Source: Antennarius striatus
Lineage: Eukaryota > Chordata > Actinopteri > Lophiiformes > Antennariidae
Direction: 5' to 3'
DNA length: 64,000 bases
Assembly: GCF_040054535.1 (NCBI RefSeq)
Contig: NC_090797.1
Location: forward strand, 11,234,501 to 11,298,500
The translations under genes were made by a program, and so were the position numbers. Within the stretch, counting starts at the first letter, position 1. Every line of letters begins with the position of its first letter. Shown piece by piece: positions 10,101 through 57,983 of the stretch. The notes under the pieces are model-generated. The model was not told where the DNA came from. It was given only the letters and a program-made list of their open reading frames with translations, and did no database searches.

Positions 10101-10600
10101 GCTATGAATAAAGTTCTAAACACTTGAGGCACTCAAATTTGCAATACCATCTCATTTAAATTGAGAAACTTGTGTTTTTTTGTTTTTACAAAGTATTCAA
10201 ATATATGCAAATGTAATTTTTTTCAGATTATAGAAATATTAAGGCAAGTCTCCATCCAACAAATCTAGTTTTTCATGTATTAAAAATAACAAAACTTTGC
10301 ATGTCTCCAGTCATGTGTCAAACATCCTCAGCTGGCATTAAGTGCCAACTCAAACTATTAGTTCTACAATTCTTCTGCTTTGAGATCTTCTAGCTGCATT
10401 ATTTATTCCCACATGCTGTGGGAATAAATAAATTACATCCATCCACTTCGACTCCTGAGCCATTTTCTGCCAACCGGCAGAACAGGTTGGTAGAAAAGCT
10501 TTATAGCTTAGCTTTCCTCTGGCCTCTTATAATTTTAACCCATTTTGACCTCAATGTTGCGGTGATAAGCATCAATTAAAAGGAACAAAAAGGCGTTTGA
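10101..10600. other. AT-rich spacer, nothing recognised
   Basis: AT-rich spacer between the gypsy remnant and the hbp1 promoter. No coding or repeat structure is evident. Confidence 0.4.
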
Positions 10601-10710
10601 CACACCAATTAAAATGAGGGAAACCAGTGATCGACATCATCTTGAGCCAATAGGATCGCAGAGGAGGTGGGCGTCTATCTGTCGCTTCCTCAAACAAGGA
10701 GACTGTTTTG
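10600..10710 (+). promoter_or_regulatory. hbp1: Probable hbp1 promoter and first non-coding exon
   Basis: A good donor, TTTTG|GTGAGT, ends a candidate 5' untranslated exon at 10710. The coding start lies in the next exon, after the acceptor TCTGTTTCAG at 11914. The transcription start is not visible directly; its place is inferred from the donor. Confidence 0.45.
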
Positions 10711-11924
10711 GTGAGTTCGTCGAAGTTCATTGAAATCATTTATGGCTTTTGGAAGCGCTGAATCAGAGAAGTAATTTCACAGTTTGAGTGTTTATTACTT
10801 ATATTTGACAAACGACTGAAATGTCGAGACTGACAGCGTTGACTTTTGTCCGCAGTGTTCGTCATTCTGAGCTCAGTCACTCTTCATTGTTGACGGCAGA
10901 TGTTTTGTCTCTTTTGCGCAATAGATTGGCTCGGATATTTTAATGCATTTACTGTAATAATATTTCAAACCACTAATACCCATAATATAGTTTATAGTTT
11001 TCAGTATTTGCTGTTTCGTGACAATAAATTCCGCTCCTGTTGACGTTAGTCGTGTTTGTGTCTGATTAGCGCTCCTGACTGGTGTTGAGCTACTTCAGCT
11101 GTTTCCGCTCACTATTGAATGAATGGAGTTTCTGCGCATGCGTGTAAAATCGCGTAGTTTATAAACAACAGGGCGGGCAGACGGAATCCAGTATTTGTAC
11201 ATAAATAAGACACTTGAGCAGCCATCATTATTATTTTAATGGAGCACTTGGAATGTTTGTGTGAGGCTGCTGGAATGGGCAGCCAGCCAAGTGTCGCGTT
11301 ATGTCACCGCGTCTCCTTATGTCACCTCAGACAGTTATAGCCTATACATTACAGCAGGAGGCTCCAGTGTCTCAGTTTGGGTTATAGGCTCTTCCTTATG
11401 GACATGTTGCCTACACTTGGAAGCATGTACTTTTCTTTTTTTTTTTTTAAACACAACTCCAGTCTGGAAAATGATTCACCTCCCTAAAAAGCATGACAGT
11501 AAGAAAAGTATTTCAGATCACATTGTTGTTGTGAAAGCATTACTCACCCAGAAGCACCAGGAATGTCTGCAGGGATTTTAAAGTACATGCGTCAAACTCG
11601 GGTTATTTTAATGAGGAAAAAGAAGTTGTAATCTTTACAAATTGAACTTTTCAGGTCAAAATATTGCAGGAACTTGACAGTTCAAGAAATTTTTAATGTA
11701 AATGTGGTAGTTGTTGTATTGAACTGCTTGAAGTACTGTTGCAGAACTGTATTGGTAACAGCTGATTTATAATATATTCTGCCATTTGACTGAAATGTAG
11801 GCCTGATTAACTTTTCTCCTTACTGTACATATTTTTGTGTTATGATTCACAGAAAATACTGCTAGGATTATAAAGTGACTGTAGGGTATGCATTTATTGA
11901 GCTATCTGTTTCAGTGAGGACATC

Positions 11925-14900
11925 ATGGTTTGGGAGGTGGTGACCCCCCCCGGTACTGTCCAGGGATCCCAAACATCAAAATCTGGAAGAGCTGGAACCT
12001 CAGGATGAACATATAGGTTAAAAAAAAGAGGACTTTTCACAATAAAGCTTCAAAACTCTGAAGTAACTCCGGTGAAATCCTCAGAAGACAGCGGCAGGAG
12101 ACAGTTATGAGAACATCAATCTCATTGGGTGAAATCAGTGGAATTTCTTTTGAACTACTGATTGCTAGACTCGTAACAGATAAATACAGGAAATACTCCA
12201 AATATAAAAGAATTTTTTTTTTTTTGCAGTACAGTAATCCCTCGCTTATTCGCACTTCAAGATGCACGGCTTCACTACATTACGGACTTTTAGTAAGTAG
12301 TCAAGTGATACTGTATTCGCATTCTATCCGACTCACGGTTCCTCCTGCGACTTTTCTTTAATACAAAAGTGCTTTAGACAGTCTATCAGAGTGTGGGAAA
12401 AGGTAATACAGATAGAAAGTGGTTTAAACGTTTAAATTACCGTAAATAATACGATAAACAGTTCTTGGCTATATCGCAGAATTTCGTTTTTTGCGGGTGG
12501 TTCTGGAACATGTTAACCGTGAGTAATGAGGGATTACTGTATTTCTATGTTTCTATGTATGTCCACCTTACCTCACTTGCTAATTTATAATATGCTATGC
12601 TATACAATATATCACCCAACCACACTACACTATTCTAGTCAGTGAATCTAATATGACAAAGTAGTATGAGCTATGTACAACTTTATGTTGTCCTGTCATA
12701 ACTTAAATAACACAAACATGCTAAAAAAACGACGTAAGCATCCTGTTGTTCTTCTATTAGAAGTGATGATGGATGCAGATGGAGATCAAACTCATGACGT
12801 GCTCCGCTGTGAAGAACGCCTCCCCTCCTCACCTGGTTGGGCCACCAGCGACAGTCACATAGAATACGGTAAAACAACAGCATGGGGCAGGTTTTATCAC
12901 AGTGGAGGAATGAATATCATAATGCTCCCTCATCTACCCATTAGATGAGGGAGTTATTGGTAGCTTCCTGTCGTTTTTGTCATAAGATCATCCTTTATTT
13001 GTCCCACAGTGGGGAAATTGGCATGATGACAGCAGCAGAGAAAACATGGTTCATTCACACCTCAGTAATTATAAACATATTAACAATTTACAACCACCAA
13101 TGTACCAATTTACAACTACAAACTACACTGTTCATGTTTTCATCCCAGACTAAACTGTCGCCATAGCAAACAGATGATAAAAAAAATATTATTAACCAAG
13201 CAACCCTAATGAGCACAAAGCGCAACGAGGAGCCACCGTCTTTAAAACTGATGACAAAATACAGATCAGCTTCAGATTGTCAGACGTAATTTTTCTGCTT
13301 CTGCTACTTCCTACTCCTAGATGACCTTCCTGACCTGCAAGAGGTCCAGGATAAGGTGGAGACAGCAGGTCCTGCGGCGTACCAGGTGGACATGGGCTTG
13401 TCACATCAGGAACGTCACGTCAACACGCAACCTCCTGACACACTGTGGCTGACACAGCTGGCTCACATTGCCACAGGACCCCAAAGCCCTCTGGTCCAAG
13501 AGGCTCCTCACAGCAGGTGTGACTGCAATGTTTGTCTTCATTAAGATATATATTTTAAATTCAGTATTAAAGTGTGTCAAATTGTATTATCCCAACAAAT
13601 CTCCATCAGGTATGCCTGCGCTCTTTGCAATCGGTGTCAATTTCATTTCAGCTCCCTTGTGGTCTTCAGCCCCAGCAGTAATCCACATTCCTATGCTCCG
13701 CCTGCCCCCCCTCTACCCAGCAGCACCTTGTTGTCCCCCGCTGGTCGTGGCAGAGAGCGCTGGTGCAACAGGGTAGAGCTCATGTTCAGCTGCTACCTCT
13801 GAAAACCATAAAGAGCCTCTTTTGTTATCTTGGACGTGTTTAAACGCCGTGTATCACTGAGAGGTGTTTAATGATGTTTGTTTGAAGCGCCTGCTTGTAG
13901 CTGCTTGTTTCTTGTGTATTCCTCAGTCAGGCTCTGCTTTATGTTTCCCCAGAAGAGCAGTGAATGTGGGTCTGCAGTGTCAACTCAATCTTCTCTGTCT
14001 GATGATGAAGAAGACATGGGCTGGAGCTTCTCGTGGCCGCCCACTGCCTGGCACTGCTTTCTCAAAGGTAGGAGAAGCTAGAAGACAATGCACAAGTTTT
14101 TGTCATCTGGTTTTTTTTTAAAAATTCTTGTCCATCTCTTGCCTTAATCACGCCGAAATTTGAGATTTATTTGAGTCTTATTTAAGAGGAACAATTCCAT
14201 GTTACCAGGTACACTTTTACGCTTCTGCAATGGCTCTGACGCTGAGTGGCAGGATGGCGAGAATCTGGAATGTGCCGAAGATGACAATGATGAGGAGCAA
14301 TCCATGTCTCTGAAGGTAGATAATAAAGTATGTGGTGGCATCTTGAGTTCACTTGTATGTTCGTTGTTGTGCTCTTTATTTAGTATTCCTGGTCATGGTG
14401 TGTTTAGTTCAGGGTTAATGTTCTTTGTACTAAAGCAGTTGCAGTAACATGGTATGTATTAAGGAGCAGTAAGTCTGAAGGTATTTCACTGCCAACGGTT
14501 GTCAGACAAACACAAAAGACAGAAAAAAATAAGTGATAACAAAAGCAAGGATCCACTGAAATAAATGTTGGCACACGTACCCATAAAACCCTTTTCTTTG
14601 GCAGAGTTATGGCTCTGAGGGTCTGCAGCTGGTGGAGCATTCAGACATTGTGTTGTCTGGTCAGGCTTTCCTACAGCTGACCTTTGACCCCGGGGTATTT
14701 GGACACACCCACTTAATGGCCCGGTGTCAGCTTGATCACCCGTTCTACGTCAAAAACAAAGGTCGGGGTGATGATGAGAGAACACGGTAACTCCTCAAAA
14801 CAAGCTCACACTTGACTTCTTTACACGCTGTCTTGCTTTCTGCTAGGCTGGTCTTCGTTTCACCCTAGCCTGACTGTGGTGCATCATGGGATACCATGCT

Positions 14901-15759
14901 ATGAAATGGAGGTGGGAAATGTGTGCCTCCCACCAGGACACAGAGATGCCAAACGCGCGGACGAATCACCAGTCTTTGACACATTCAGGAGGTGAAATGA
15001 GGAGCAAATAAAATATTCAGTACATTCGATATGCTGTTTTAAATCCACACGAGCTACTGCGTGTGAAACACCTCCTGTTGTATGTGTGTTCTTCAGTTAT
15101 GACTTCACTCCTTTGGACTCGTCTGCTGTTTACGTGTTGAGTGGTATGGCCAGACGACGACGAGCCTCCCAATCCAGCGGGGGCGCTGTTTCTCCAACCA
15201 GAGATCCATCATCTGGTATTAACCTCCTCCACTGGTTCAGTCTTCTGCATTAATAAAGAGAAGCATGAAAACACTCAGCTTGAGAAGAAATACGTTGTTG
15301 ATGTGTCCCATAAAGATCCTGCAGATGCCCGTTGTCCTGGTTACTCCCATGCTCATGGTCAAACACCCACCACAGCAGGAAGCATCAGGACCACGCCCCT
15401 CAAGTGCAAGCGGCCAATGAATGCCTTCATGCTCTTCGCCAAGAAGTTCAGGGTGGAGTACACACAGATGCACCCTGGGAAAGACAACAGGTGGGCGTGG
15501 ACCCCGTTTTTTCATCCCTTTTCACTCTGAAGACATTTTTATTTGATTTTCTTTGCTGCCAGAGGCTAGCAGCTACTTTTTAAATTATTTAATGACGCCT
15601 CGTCCGTGTCACGCTTGCATCCAGTCTTACGACCAGTCTCATTCATATGTACAGATGTTGATTCAGCAATGTCAATTTTTCCACCACTATCTCAGATAAA
15701 AAAACAACAACACCACCTTCAGAAAGTTTATTCAGACTGTCTAAAAGTGTGTGTCTGTC

Positions 15760-15803
<44 letters not shown>

Positions 15804-16046
15804 GCAGAGCAATAAGTGTCCTCCTTGGTGAGTGCTGGAAGAAAATGCGATGTGAAGAGCGGCGGGTGTTCACCTTACAGGCCAAAGCTCTTGCAGATGA
15901 ACAGAAAAGACTCAACCCAGATTGCTGGAAACGCAAACGAAGCAACTTGGTAAGAACACACACACACACACATACACACACACACCCATTGGTAAATGCT
16001 TTTACTCCTGTCTAATTTTTTTGTTTGTGTCCAACAGGAAAATTAA
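11925..16046 (+). CDS. hbp1: HMG-box transcription factor 1 (HBP1)
   Basis: A nuclear, sequence-specific repressor that restrains cell-cycle and Wnt target genes (family knowledge). Twelve coding exons were traced: 11925-11952, 12761-12868, 13321-13516, 13652-13772, 13953-14067, 14209-14315, 14605-14761, 14847-14991, 15097-15215, 15325-15490, 15808-15949 and 16038-16046. They sum to 1413 bp (470 residues) with every junction in phase. The start MVWEV matches the family. LPSSPG (exon 2) and WLTQLAHIATGPQSPL (exon 3) are conserved N-terminal motifs. The AXH domain is about 185-335 and the HMG box about 392-461. The protein is somewhat shorter than mammalian HBP1 (about 514), mostly in the serine-rich linker before the HMG box. 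The last coding exon adds only Glu, Asn and a stop. Confidence 0.93.
12232..12539. mobile_element. Intact small inverted-repeat element (mariner/pogo-type MITE)
   Basis: 308 bp, bounded by TA at both ends. Terminal inverted repeats are CAGTAATCCCTC at the left and GAGGGATTACTG at the right. It has no coding capacity and lies in hbp1 intron 1, counting coding exons. Pieces of the same family occur at 5150, 9125 and 35262. Confidence 0.85.
12988..13025 (-). repeat. Dispersed retroposon 3' tail
   Basis: The minus strand reads TTTCCCCACTGTGGGACAAA followed by TAAAGGATGA. A very similar motif precedes the (TTATC)n array at 57865-57983. It is probably the 3' end of a fish SINE or LINE; the remainder is not recognisable. 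Confidence 0.5.
13953..14991 (+). CDS. hbp1: hbp1 AXH-domain exons
   Basis: Four exons (13953-14067, 14209-14315, 14605-14761, 14847-14991). They carry SLSDDEED and WHCFLKG, then GSEGLQLVEH, LQLTFDPG, CQLDHPFYVKNKG and GWSSFHPSLTVVHHG. This is the AXH fold shared with ataxin-1, used for protein contacts with co-repressors (family knowledge). The exon borders fall inside the fold and all phases agree (0-1, 1-0, 0-1, 1-2). Confidence 0.92.
15325..15949 (+). CDS. hbp1: hbp1 HMG-box exons
   Basis: Two exons, 15325-15490 and 15808-15949, split the HMG box after GKDNR. The first holds KCKRPMNAFMLFAKK and VEYTQMHPG. The second holds AISVLLGECWKKM, FTLQAKALADEQKRLNPD and the basic tail CWKRKR. The acceptor of the first (GATCCTGCAG) has a weak pyrimidine tract. 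The second exon is flanked by (TG)n and (CA)n tracts. Confidence 0.93.
15764..15803. repeat. (TG)n tract at the acceptor of hbp1 exon 11 (second HMG-box exon)
   Basis: About 20 TG units end four bases before the exon's AG acceptor (15806-15807) and replace a normal pyrimidine tract. A short TCTG run precedes it. Confidence 0.97.
15955..15986. repeat. (CA)n tract at the donor of hbp1 exon 11 (second HMG-box exon)
   Basis: CA repeat, interrupted once by TA, starting five bases after the donor's GT-containing hexamer. It is complementary to the upstream (TG)n tract. Confidence 0.95.
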
Positions 16047-16266
16047 GGCTGCAGACAGGAAGTCAACAGTTGATGCAACCTGTGGGTGTAAACACACACA
16101 AATCCACATTCTGATGTAACTCAAAAGGACCTTTTGACACAACAGATGTTTTTTGTGTCCTCAAGGAAGGATTTGTTTTAGGTTTATTTTAAGAAGCTTC
16201 CAAAAAATCTTGTGACAGTAAAAAGAAAACTATTTTCCACCGAGTTTTATATAAGATTATGATGGT

Positions 16267-16272
16267 AATAAA
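16267..16272 (+). terminator. hbp1: hbp1 polyadenylation signal candidate
   Basis: AATAAA about 220 bases after the hbp1 stop. It is the first canonical signal downstream. Confidence 0.5.
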
Positions 16273-18960
16273 CAAAAGCCCGTGATTGTCTTCAGTTTCT
16301 CATTATACGCTTAAAACTGGTGGACGTTGCGGTGCTGTAGCTTTATGTGACAAGTAGAGAATGTAGCTATTTTTCCAGAATTATATATAAAGATTATACA
16401 AACACAAAGTATTTTAACTTTTCTTCTCATATCTGAAATACATTAAGTTATTTTAAAAAGGTATGCAATGAATTTTCTACCATATTATTTTAGTAAAAAT
16501 TCAAGTCGGTGCAGTGGGTAGGGTCATGTTGGCAAAATGACAACACATATCCTTTAGATCTTCTGACTACATACTGAAGTTTATTAATGCATTAGATACA
16601 CGTTATTGATGTGACTGCTGCAGTGTCAAATCTGGTGACACACATTTCTTGGTTTTAACTTAAATTTAAAGCTTTTATGTGTACATGTATTATTATGTGT
16701 ATTTTGTGTATTGATTACTTTGTATTTACCATCATGTGGAGGAGACAATGAAATACAGTACATTATGATATAATTGAAACCATAACTTTGTAAGCACATG
16801 TGGGGGTTTTTTGTGCAGAAGAAAACTAAAGCATTTGGGTCTAAACAAGGACATTTTATTTTCTCTCAGAAAAAGAAATGAGTCAAATCATAAGCAAGGC
16901 GTTCTTCCTTTTGTTGTGTACACATTTCACCAGTTTATAGCTGGTGATGACCACAGAGTCCTTAAGCTATAATCAGACAGATATAAAGAGATAACAGTCC
17001 ATTAAAACTATACACTTTATCAATATTCCCAGGCTAAAATTATCAAATCGAATCCACAGTTATATGTGTAAATGACTAGAAAATATTTTATAGTAAAATA
17101 TAAAATTTATAGAGATACAGTATAAACATACAATAGTAATTTGACCTTCTTGTCCATTCAGGACTTTTTATACAGACAGTTTGGATAGTCCTCTTAGATC
17201 TGGTTTGAACACTGGTCCAGTAGCAGTAGTTGCAGTGGATGCAGTCGTGGGGGATGACATGGAAAACCTCAATCAAAAATGACAATCGAAACAGGAATTC
17301 AAAGAAATTACAGGGATGCAGTCACATGGTGAAAAATCTCACTCCAGTTTGTCACATCATGACATGACAGCATCGATGACACCTGTCTCAGTTGAATAAT
17401 GTACTCATGCTCTTAATGATTGTATTGATTTGATTATTCTGTTACAGAAGTGATTAAAAAGGTTTTGAAATTTTTATTTTGCAAAAAAAATATCTTTTAT
17501 AAATCCCAGTCTGCATATGTAAAAAAATATTTGAACGTACATACATGAAAGTAGCGAGCACAACAAGACTGTAAGAATTTTTTTTATTAAAAATAATTAA
17601 TTTGGCACATTAGTCACACAGCTGTATCAAAACAAGTTAAGGGTGCAAGGAAATGACTTACAAAAGGCACAAGGTACCAGAGACCAGTGGAACACAATGT
17701 GAATAGAAAGTTATGAACAGAAAAGTCTCAGCAGTCTTTAGGCCACTGTAAAGGCCTTGGATGATTTATTCCACTTCACTATACGTGGTAGTTTACTCCC
17801 CAAGTCTGTCCAATACATTTCTATGTAATCTTCAGAAATCTTGCTTTATTTTTGTGTTCTCTGCTCGCCAATGTTTATTTCTGCTTTCCAGAATAATGAC
17901 TGAATATACAATTTATGACAAAAGGTGAAAAATTACAATTTTAAAGATTTATATGAATTTAAGGTCGGTTTATGAATGAAAACATTTATCTGTCTCAAAA
18001 CAAAAAAAATTCTAATGAAGTAGTGGAGAATTAATTTAACAGTAATTCTTCTTGATAGTTTTCATATTGATTCAGTTTTTAATTGACGCCCCCAAATACT
18101 TTTTGGCCATTTCTCATTCATTGTTGGGAAGACAGTGAAGCTCTTTTAGTACTTCCCAATATTTTGTAATAGTTACCTCCATTATTAACACTTAATTGAC
18201 CAATGCTCATGAGACTTCATAACAGGAGTTATCAGATCTAAAATCATTTAGATCAATGTTTTTATCATTAAATGCTCTTGGGGTTTTCACTGAAGATTTA
18301 CTATTGCAAAGATGATTCATTGCAATCATAACCAGTTGAATAAAATGTTAAATGTCCCCAGTCTTCCGTCTGCTTGGTTACACTTCTGCCAACCACAACT
18401 GGGAATTTTTAACAGCACATTATATACTGATTGCTGATCAGCATCAAAACAATAAAAAACTAGGTAGTGCTTGTTTATCTGCAGGCTTAGTGTGCTTATG
18501 ATAAATATTAAGTGTGACGCTGGGAGAACAAAGGACATAATAAAATTAATTTTCCACTAACATGTCCATCTGAATTTAATTTTATAGTGATAATGTTCAG
18601 AGTACAATCTGGAAAGTGAACATGGGCCCAGTATTAAAAGAATCAATCGTTATCCATGCTTACTGTGTGTTCATTTCACCCACTGGGATGTCAAAGCTGG
18701 TTGGAAATGTGTTCCGTGTCGAGAGGATCTTGCAGCTTTGTCGTCTATACAGGCTCACACTGACAGTACGGTGTGTACAGGGCTGACTGAAATAACCCAG
18801 CTGTGTAAAAACATGTTTGGACGTCCCTGCTGTAAAACACAAGTGAAGCGTGTGGAGCTCCTGATAAAGAACTTCACTCCTCATTGAGGTGGAATTTTAG
18901 TGAAGGGAGTCAAAACCTACATTGGTTTGTATTCCCTAATATTTTACAGGATTATTACAT
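16273..18960. other. AT-rich spacer between convergent hbp1 and ptprz1
   Basis: No gene or transposon is recognised. Part of it may be ptprz1 3' untranslated sequence if a distal polyadenylation site is used. Several TTTATT motifs (AATAAA on the minus strand) occur, for example near 17585 and 17875. Confidence 0.5.
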
Positions 18961-18970
18961 TTCATTTCTT

Positions 18971-18976
18971 TTTATT
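18971..18976 (-). terminator. ptprz1: ptprz1 proximal polyadenylation signal candidate
   Basis: AATAAA on the minus strand about 113 bases after the ptprz1 stop codon. More distal signals exist, so the true 3' end is uncertain. Confidence 0.4.
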
Positions 18977-19088
18977 TGATTGTTAAACACACTGGAACAC
19001 TCTGTGTTCACATCTGGAGACTGCAGACAGACACGACCCTCTCAGCACATGTTGGGCTTACTGACAGTCGTGGTTACGTTAACGCGTT

Positions 19089-54132
<35,044 letters not shown>

Positions 54133-54420
54133 GGTCTCCGCGAGAAGAAAAAAAAAGACACTTTGGAGACAGTGATGTTGGAAAAGCGAGTCGGTGCGTA
54201 AAGATGCGCTAGGAGGGCATCTTCACTCCTCTGCTGCCTCTGTGTGGCACTAAATGCGGTTTTGGCTCGACTTGTCGCGATTCGGTCGGGATTCGATTTC
54301 CGAAGCGCTGGTTGGTCGATAGGGGAAGCGCGCTCACGTGCATCGCAACAGGAGAACAGAGTGCGTGTGCGCGCCTCCCGCTGCCCTTCATGTACATCAC
54401 TGGATCACTCCTCTAATAGC
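54133..54420 (-). promoter_or_regulatory. ptprz1: Probable ptprz1 5' leader and promoter
   Basis: GC- and CpG-enriched relative to its surroundings (GGGAAGCGCGCTCACGTGC near 54325) and directly upstream of the start exon. No TATA box is obvious. The transcription start is not placed. Confidence 0.4.
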
Positions 54421-54444
54421 CTTATGATATTACTACAGGGGCAC

Positions 54445-54446
<2 letters not shown>

Positions 54447-54485
<39 letters not shown>
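54447..54485. repeat. (GT)n microsatellite
   Basis: About 19 GT units upstream of the ptprz1 promoter region. Confidence 0.96.
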
Positions 54486-54486
<1 letters not shown>

Positions 54487-54680
54487 AGTATTAAAGGCTT
54501 TTATTTGTTTTAGCTGCTCTGGCAGCTGTGTGTGTGATTCATGTTTTTCCTTCAGTAGAAGCAACGTGGACACTCTTTATCGTTTGACAAAGCAAGATTG
54601 TCCAAAAATTCACGATGGGGATGAAGTGTACCCACTCTTCTTGTGTCTTTATTATATCCTACGTTGTAAAAATAATCATA

Positions 54681-54958
54681 TACAGTATTTTCCGCACTAT
54701 AAGGCGCACCTACAAGCCTTTAATTTTCTCAATTTCTTATAATCCAATGTGCCTTATATATGACAATTTTTAAAAATTGACCATTCATTGATGTTGATTT
54801 CTCAGATTTGTTTTATAATCCAGTGTGCTTTATAATCCAGTGCACTTTATAATCCAGTGCACCCTAATGTACAATTTAAAAAAATTTTTTTTAGATAGGC
54901 CATTCATTGAAGGCGCGCCTTATAGTCCAGTGCGTCTTATAGTGCAGAAAATACTATA
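54681..54958. mobile_element. Small inverted-repeat element (Tc1/mariner-type)
   Basis: The left end TACAGTATTTTCCGCACTAT and the right end CTTATAGTGCAGAAAATACT, then ATA, are near-complementary. The interior repeats AAGGCGC and AATCCAGTG motifs. It is about 278 bp with no coding capacity. Confidence 0.8.
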
Positions 54959-56187
54959 ATTATTTCTGGCAGGTTAGCTGGGTTGTCATCGAACATGATG
55001 GTTTACGTTTTCTTACCTGCAGGTGAGTATGAGAGCACTGAGAATAAATGTAAGACATACTGATGTTCCTTTAAATATCTAATCCTGCTGTTAAGCATCA
55101 CAAGTCTCTGTCGTGGAATAACATGACGAATATCACAATTTTTCATTTTGTGCACCTCAGAGTTTGAAAGAAATTTAAGGAGAACCTTCAGATTTTGGGG
55201 GTGATTTCAAAAGGGTGAAAATAATGGAGAAGGTGGATGTAACTTGAGCACTGCCACACAGAGGAATTAGGGTGTATTGTCTATGGTGGGGAGATTTGGC
55301 AAAAGTTGGACTACCAAGATTCCCATGAAGTACACAATGACATAGAACTCTCTCTCTCTTCTCCCTCTCTGATTCAAGAAGCTCTGCGAACGAAAATTAA
55401 AACAGTTTGAAAGAGGCCATAACATAAAAATATGAAAAGAAAAAAAATCCTGCAAAACACAAAAGTCTGAGGGCCAAAATAGAAAATTGACCTGACCTCA
55501 GCATGTTTCTGAATATTTAAAAAAAAAAAAAAAAAAAAAGTATCAGAATAGCATCAGTTTTAATTTTAAAATTCCAGAAGGAAGTGACCAACCAGTTTTT
55601 ATGGGCAAACAAGTTTTTAATTGAAGAAACTAAAAGTAAAAAAGGATGATTGTGGAGAACGATTAGTTGTTTTTTGAATTTTGTCTGCTTTTTTTTAAAG
55701 TGTTTTTTTTAGTTTGATAAATGTTAAAAGGTTAGATGTTTTCTTTGTTCAGGAAACACACAGTACTGTTTAAAATCCTACCATTGTTTGTTTTTGAGAT
55801 GTGAATTCCTTTTTTGCATGAATCTCTTTTGTATTTTTTCTGTCAACGTAATTATCTTGTAATTTGGCTATTATGAATAAAAGTGATTTTAAAAATTAAA
55901 AAAAAAATCAAAAATCTCTCTCAGCACGTGTGAGTGTCATATATGTGTACTTCTTATGAAAAAGAATCAGATAGCACACACTTGTAGGGAATTATGAATG
56001 TCTTTGAAGGAGAATGTGCGTGAGAGAGGCTCCATCTGCACAATAATACGATGCTCTCGTTACTCCGTGTGCATTAATCAGCATAAATTAAGGGGGATTA
56101 TCCTCTTTAACTCAGGCAGGATCCTTGTCTCACTTGTTGAACCAACATTTTTTGAGATGAATGTTACAATCTCCTCTCTTTGCTTTT

Positions 56188-56188
<1 letters not shown>

Positions 56189-56267
<79 letters not shown>
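56189..56267. repeat. (GT)n microsatellite
   Basis: About 39 GT units. Confidence 0.97.
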
Positions 56268-57864
56268 CCCGTGGCTTTGACAGGTGTAAAGACGCAAACT
56301 GTGAGGTGACTGGTCAGAGCACACTGACATTTTGCTGAGAGGAAGGGATTCTACGCTTTTACAGATACTATTACTGCGGAAAGCTGATTTGGTTTTCACT
56401 GCTACCATATGCACTGTATGGATTATGGATTATGTCTTTGCTTTCCATATCCTTTCTCCAACTGTGCATTTGAGGATCAAGGTCAACAATTCTGCAGGAG
56501 TTCATGTGGGTCATTCCACAGTCAAGTTTTTTCGCCTGCACTGTTTAATATGTAGAAGAATTTGGTTTTACATATTAATTTTGTTTCTTCTACAGTACTG
56601 ACTACAGTCAGTAATCATACATTTTAACCATCAAGAACCCACACTCGTTTATCCTTAAAGGAACATCATGTGGGTTATAACACAGACCAAGTGAACCACA
56701 TAGTACAGGAACATTCAATGTGTCACCGTGGGTTCTCTACGGTTAAGTCACTGTCTTCCCCAAAAGAGAGGAGAAACTGAAACAATCACAACATCGGAGC
56801 TGCAAATGTGGTTACTGCAAGTCGAATCGACGTCTGTGTCTTTGTGTGTGCAGTGATTGGGTGTCGATTAGCAGTTGATTGGTGCCTTCCAATTATTGAG
56901 TGTTACTTTTGCTGGACATTCCCCATAATTGTTGTTATTAGTACTACTAAAGATTATAACTCTCTTTATTTCTACAATTATCACATGCCTGAATGATGTG
57001 TATGATATTATATGTGGTATAAGTGCTCAAAACCCTGTGAAATAGTGAAAGCTGTTTTAGAGTGGATAGAGATACGTATTGACTTCCAGCAGTGGCAACT
57101 GGAGGTCAATATTGTGGATTCCACTAGGCTGATAAATACTGGTCGATGGGTGTGTGTGTGTGGGTGTGGATGTGTGTGTGTTTGTGAGAGAGCAACTTAA
57201 TGAAAGACAATAGAAACATAGAGACACGTGAAAGTTATTTTTATAAGGAAAAATTTGACATTTGAATATTACTCTAAAGACAGAATGTCAGATAAGGCTG
57301 TTTATCATATAACGATGGCCTCTCTCAATATGTTGTATAAATGTTCTGAGCAGAATGTACATGCAGAGGAAGGAATGGACAAGAGTATTATTTAGGTCTG
57401 TTATGAAAACTGTGGTAATGATGCTTTCTGTAGGGTTCAGGAAACATCATCACTGCAGAAGTTTTGTAGGGTCAGTCTTTGGTTATTACACTGAGATCAA
57501 AGGTGTCACATGAGCACCATGTCTCTGATTAGTCACCAAACTCAGATGAAATCACCATGGGATTAACAGGGACTGCCGTACAACCGTAATAAAAACAGTA
57601 GTACATTATTCTAACAATGAAGTTATTGTAGAAAACATCTAGTGTTGACTGATCTTGGTTAGATTTTTAATTCCCCAAAAAGGCAGGTCAGGACTGAATG
57701 ACAAAGCTTCCTAAGAGGTGCAGTCTCACAAGACCAGGCGTGAATGGAGCAACTGTGTATTTTGACTTAACTTTTCACTGGAGAAAACAATTCTCTGATT
57801 GATCATGACAAGTTTCAGCATCTATCAAACCGACCTGTACATTTATGACCACATTGGCAACTTC

Positions 57865-57983
57865 ACAAATTTCCCCACTGTGGGACAATAAAGGATTATC
57901 TTATCTTATCTTATCTTATCTTATCTTATCTTATCTTATCTTATCTTATCTTATCTTATCTTATCTTATCTTATCTTATCTTA
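57865..57983 (+). repeat. Retroposon 3' tail with (TTATC)n array
   Basis: TTTCCCCACTGTGGGACAAT and AAAGGA lead into about 17 TTATC units (57896-57983). The same leader motif appears inverted at 12988-13025, so the pentamer array is probably the expanded tail of a retroposon. Confidence 0.75.
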
